A stretch of DNA of 6,161 nucleotides from Clostridiales bacterium (lineage in GTDB: Bacteria; Bacillota; Clostridia; Christensenellales; CAG-138): assembly GCA_009783775.1 (NCBI GenBank), contig WRCT01000116.1:1-6161 (forward strand), read 5' to 3'. Every line of letters begins with the position of its first letter. The first letter of the stretch is position 1. The position numbers and the translations under genes were made by a program. Positions 5,828 through 6,161 of the stretch are shown in pieces. Under the pieces are notes generated by a model. It had not been told where the DNA came from. It did no database searches and saw only the letters and a program-made list of their open reading frames with translations.

Positions 5828-5847
5828 ACAGATTCTAACAGATTCTA
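5828..5847. repeat. 10-bp direct repeat at the dockerin-gene stop
   Basis: ACAGATTCTA occurs twice in tandem on the plus strand (5828-5837 and 5838-5847), followed by a partial CAGAT. The second copy contains the complement of the TAG stop codon. The repeat is short and may be chance or slippage. Confidence 0.55.
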
Positions 5848-6161
5848 CAGATCCTTCACCAGTTCCACAAGCCAGCGCAGGATCTTGGCCGCGTCGGCGG
5901 CGGAGACCGTCGTACTCCCCGTTGTATCCGTAACCAGGGCATTGATCAGCCCCTGCGGGGTGAGGTATTGCAGCTGGACCAAATGCCGCAGGATCGCCGC
6001 CGCGTCCGCCGCGCTGACCGTGCCGTTGCAATCGGCGTCGCCGCGCAGTTTCCATTTCGCCTTGAGCGTGATATCGCCTGTGATCGGCGTCGCAAAGTCG
6101 AACTTGGCTTCCCCGAGATACCAGCCTGTGAAGGTATGGCCGGCGTGCGTCGGGTCCGTCG
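5845..6161 (-). CDS. C-terminal end of a secreted protein: InlB B-type repeat plus type I dockerin (5' part missing)
   Basis: The open frame enters at the right edge and gives 104 residues to TAG at 5847-5845. Residues about 5-36 read HAGHTFTGWYLGEAKFDF, then ATPITGDITLKAKW, the pattern of the Listeria-Bacteroides/InlB B-repeat (GYTFxGWY...FDFxTPITxDxTLxAxW) of cell-surface proteins. A type I dockerin follows: repeat 1 GDADCNGTVSAADAAAILRH (40-59), then LVQL, and repeat 2 TDTTGSTTVSAADAAKILRW (77-96), then LVEL. The dockerin would bind a cohesin on a scaffoldin or wall anchor. In repeat 1 the calcium loop keeps D41, D43, N45 and D52. Repeat 2 keeps D78 and D89 but has Thr and Ser at positions 3 and 5. 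The catalytic or adhesive part and the signal peptide lie outside the window. An overlapping +1 frame here is not coding. Confidence 0.9.
   Translation of the reverse strand, partial: TDPTHAGHTFTGWYLGEAKFDFATPITGDITLKAKWKLRGDADCNGTVSAADAAAILRHLVQLQYLTPQGLINALVTDTTGSTTVSAADAAKILRWLVELVKDL

Noticed and set aside
5816..6055. Minus-strand open frame in another phase over the dockerin region
   Set aside because: The dockerin frame has two recognisable repeats and a B-repeat; this one is Arg/Gly-rich shadow.

Overview
The window looks like a chromosomal segment of a GC-rich Clostridia-type Firmicute, probably a gut or anaerobic polymer-degrading lineage. Three things support this. A type I dockerin is fused to a Listeria-Bacteroides (InlB B-type) repeat. 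A ComM/YifB ATPase and DprA lie close together and co-oriented, which is a common Clostridia arrangement. The bacterial phospholipid-dependent (GT39) glycosyltransferase has an N-terminal extracytoplasmic domain often seen in Firmicutes. This assignment rests on protein features and gene order only.

All six genes lie on the minus strand, so transcription runs from high to low coordinates. From 6161 down: the 3' end of a surface or secreted protein (InlB B-repeat plus dockerin, 5845-6161); a 96-bp spacer with an 18-bp perfect inverted repeat whose loop holds the prs promoter; an atypical ribose-phosphate pyrophosphokinase (4717-5748); a 193-bp spacer almost filled by a 156-bp element with terminal inverted repeats; comM/yifB (3003-4523); a short spacer with two repeat types, one of which supplies the last codons of comM; a GT39 membrane glycosyltransferase (1036-2895); a 92-bp AT-rich spacer with two dyads spaced 20 bp apart; a 74-aa XRE repressor-like protein (719-943); and dprA, which overlaps it by ATGA and runs off the left edge (1-722).

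ComM (branch-migration helicase) and DprA (RecA loader on incoming ssDNA) both process DNA taken up by natural transformation, so the core theme is competence or recombination. The glycosyltransferase between them has a clearly lower GC content in hand-counted stretches (about 45-52% against 63-77% in dprA, comM and prs) and no evident link to competence. It may have been inserted into an ancestral comM-dprA pair. The small XRE protein is translationally coupled to dprA and is the best candidate local regulator.

The proteins belong to known families. The unusual parts are the intergenic structures, the changed PRPP-loop residue in Prs, and the insertion between comM and dprA. I did not find a convincing wholly new system.
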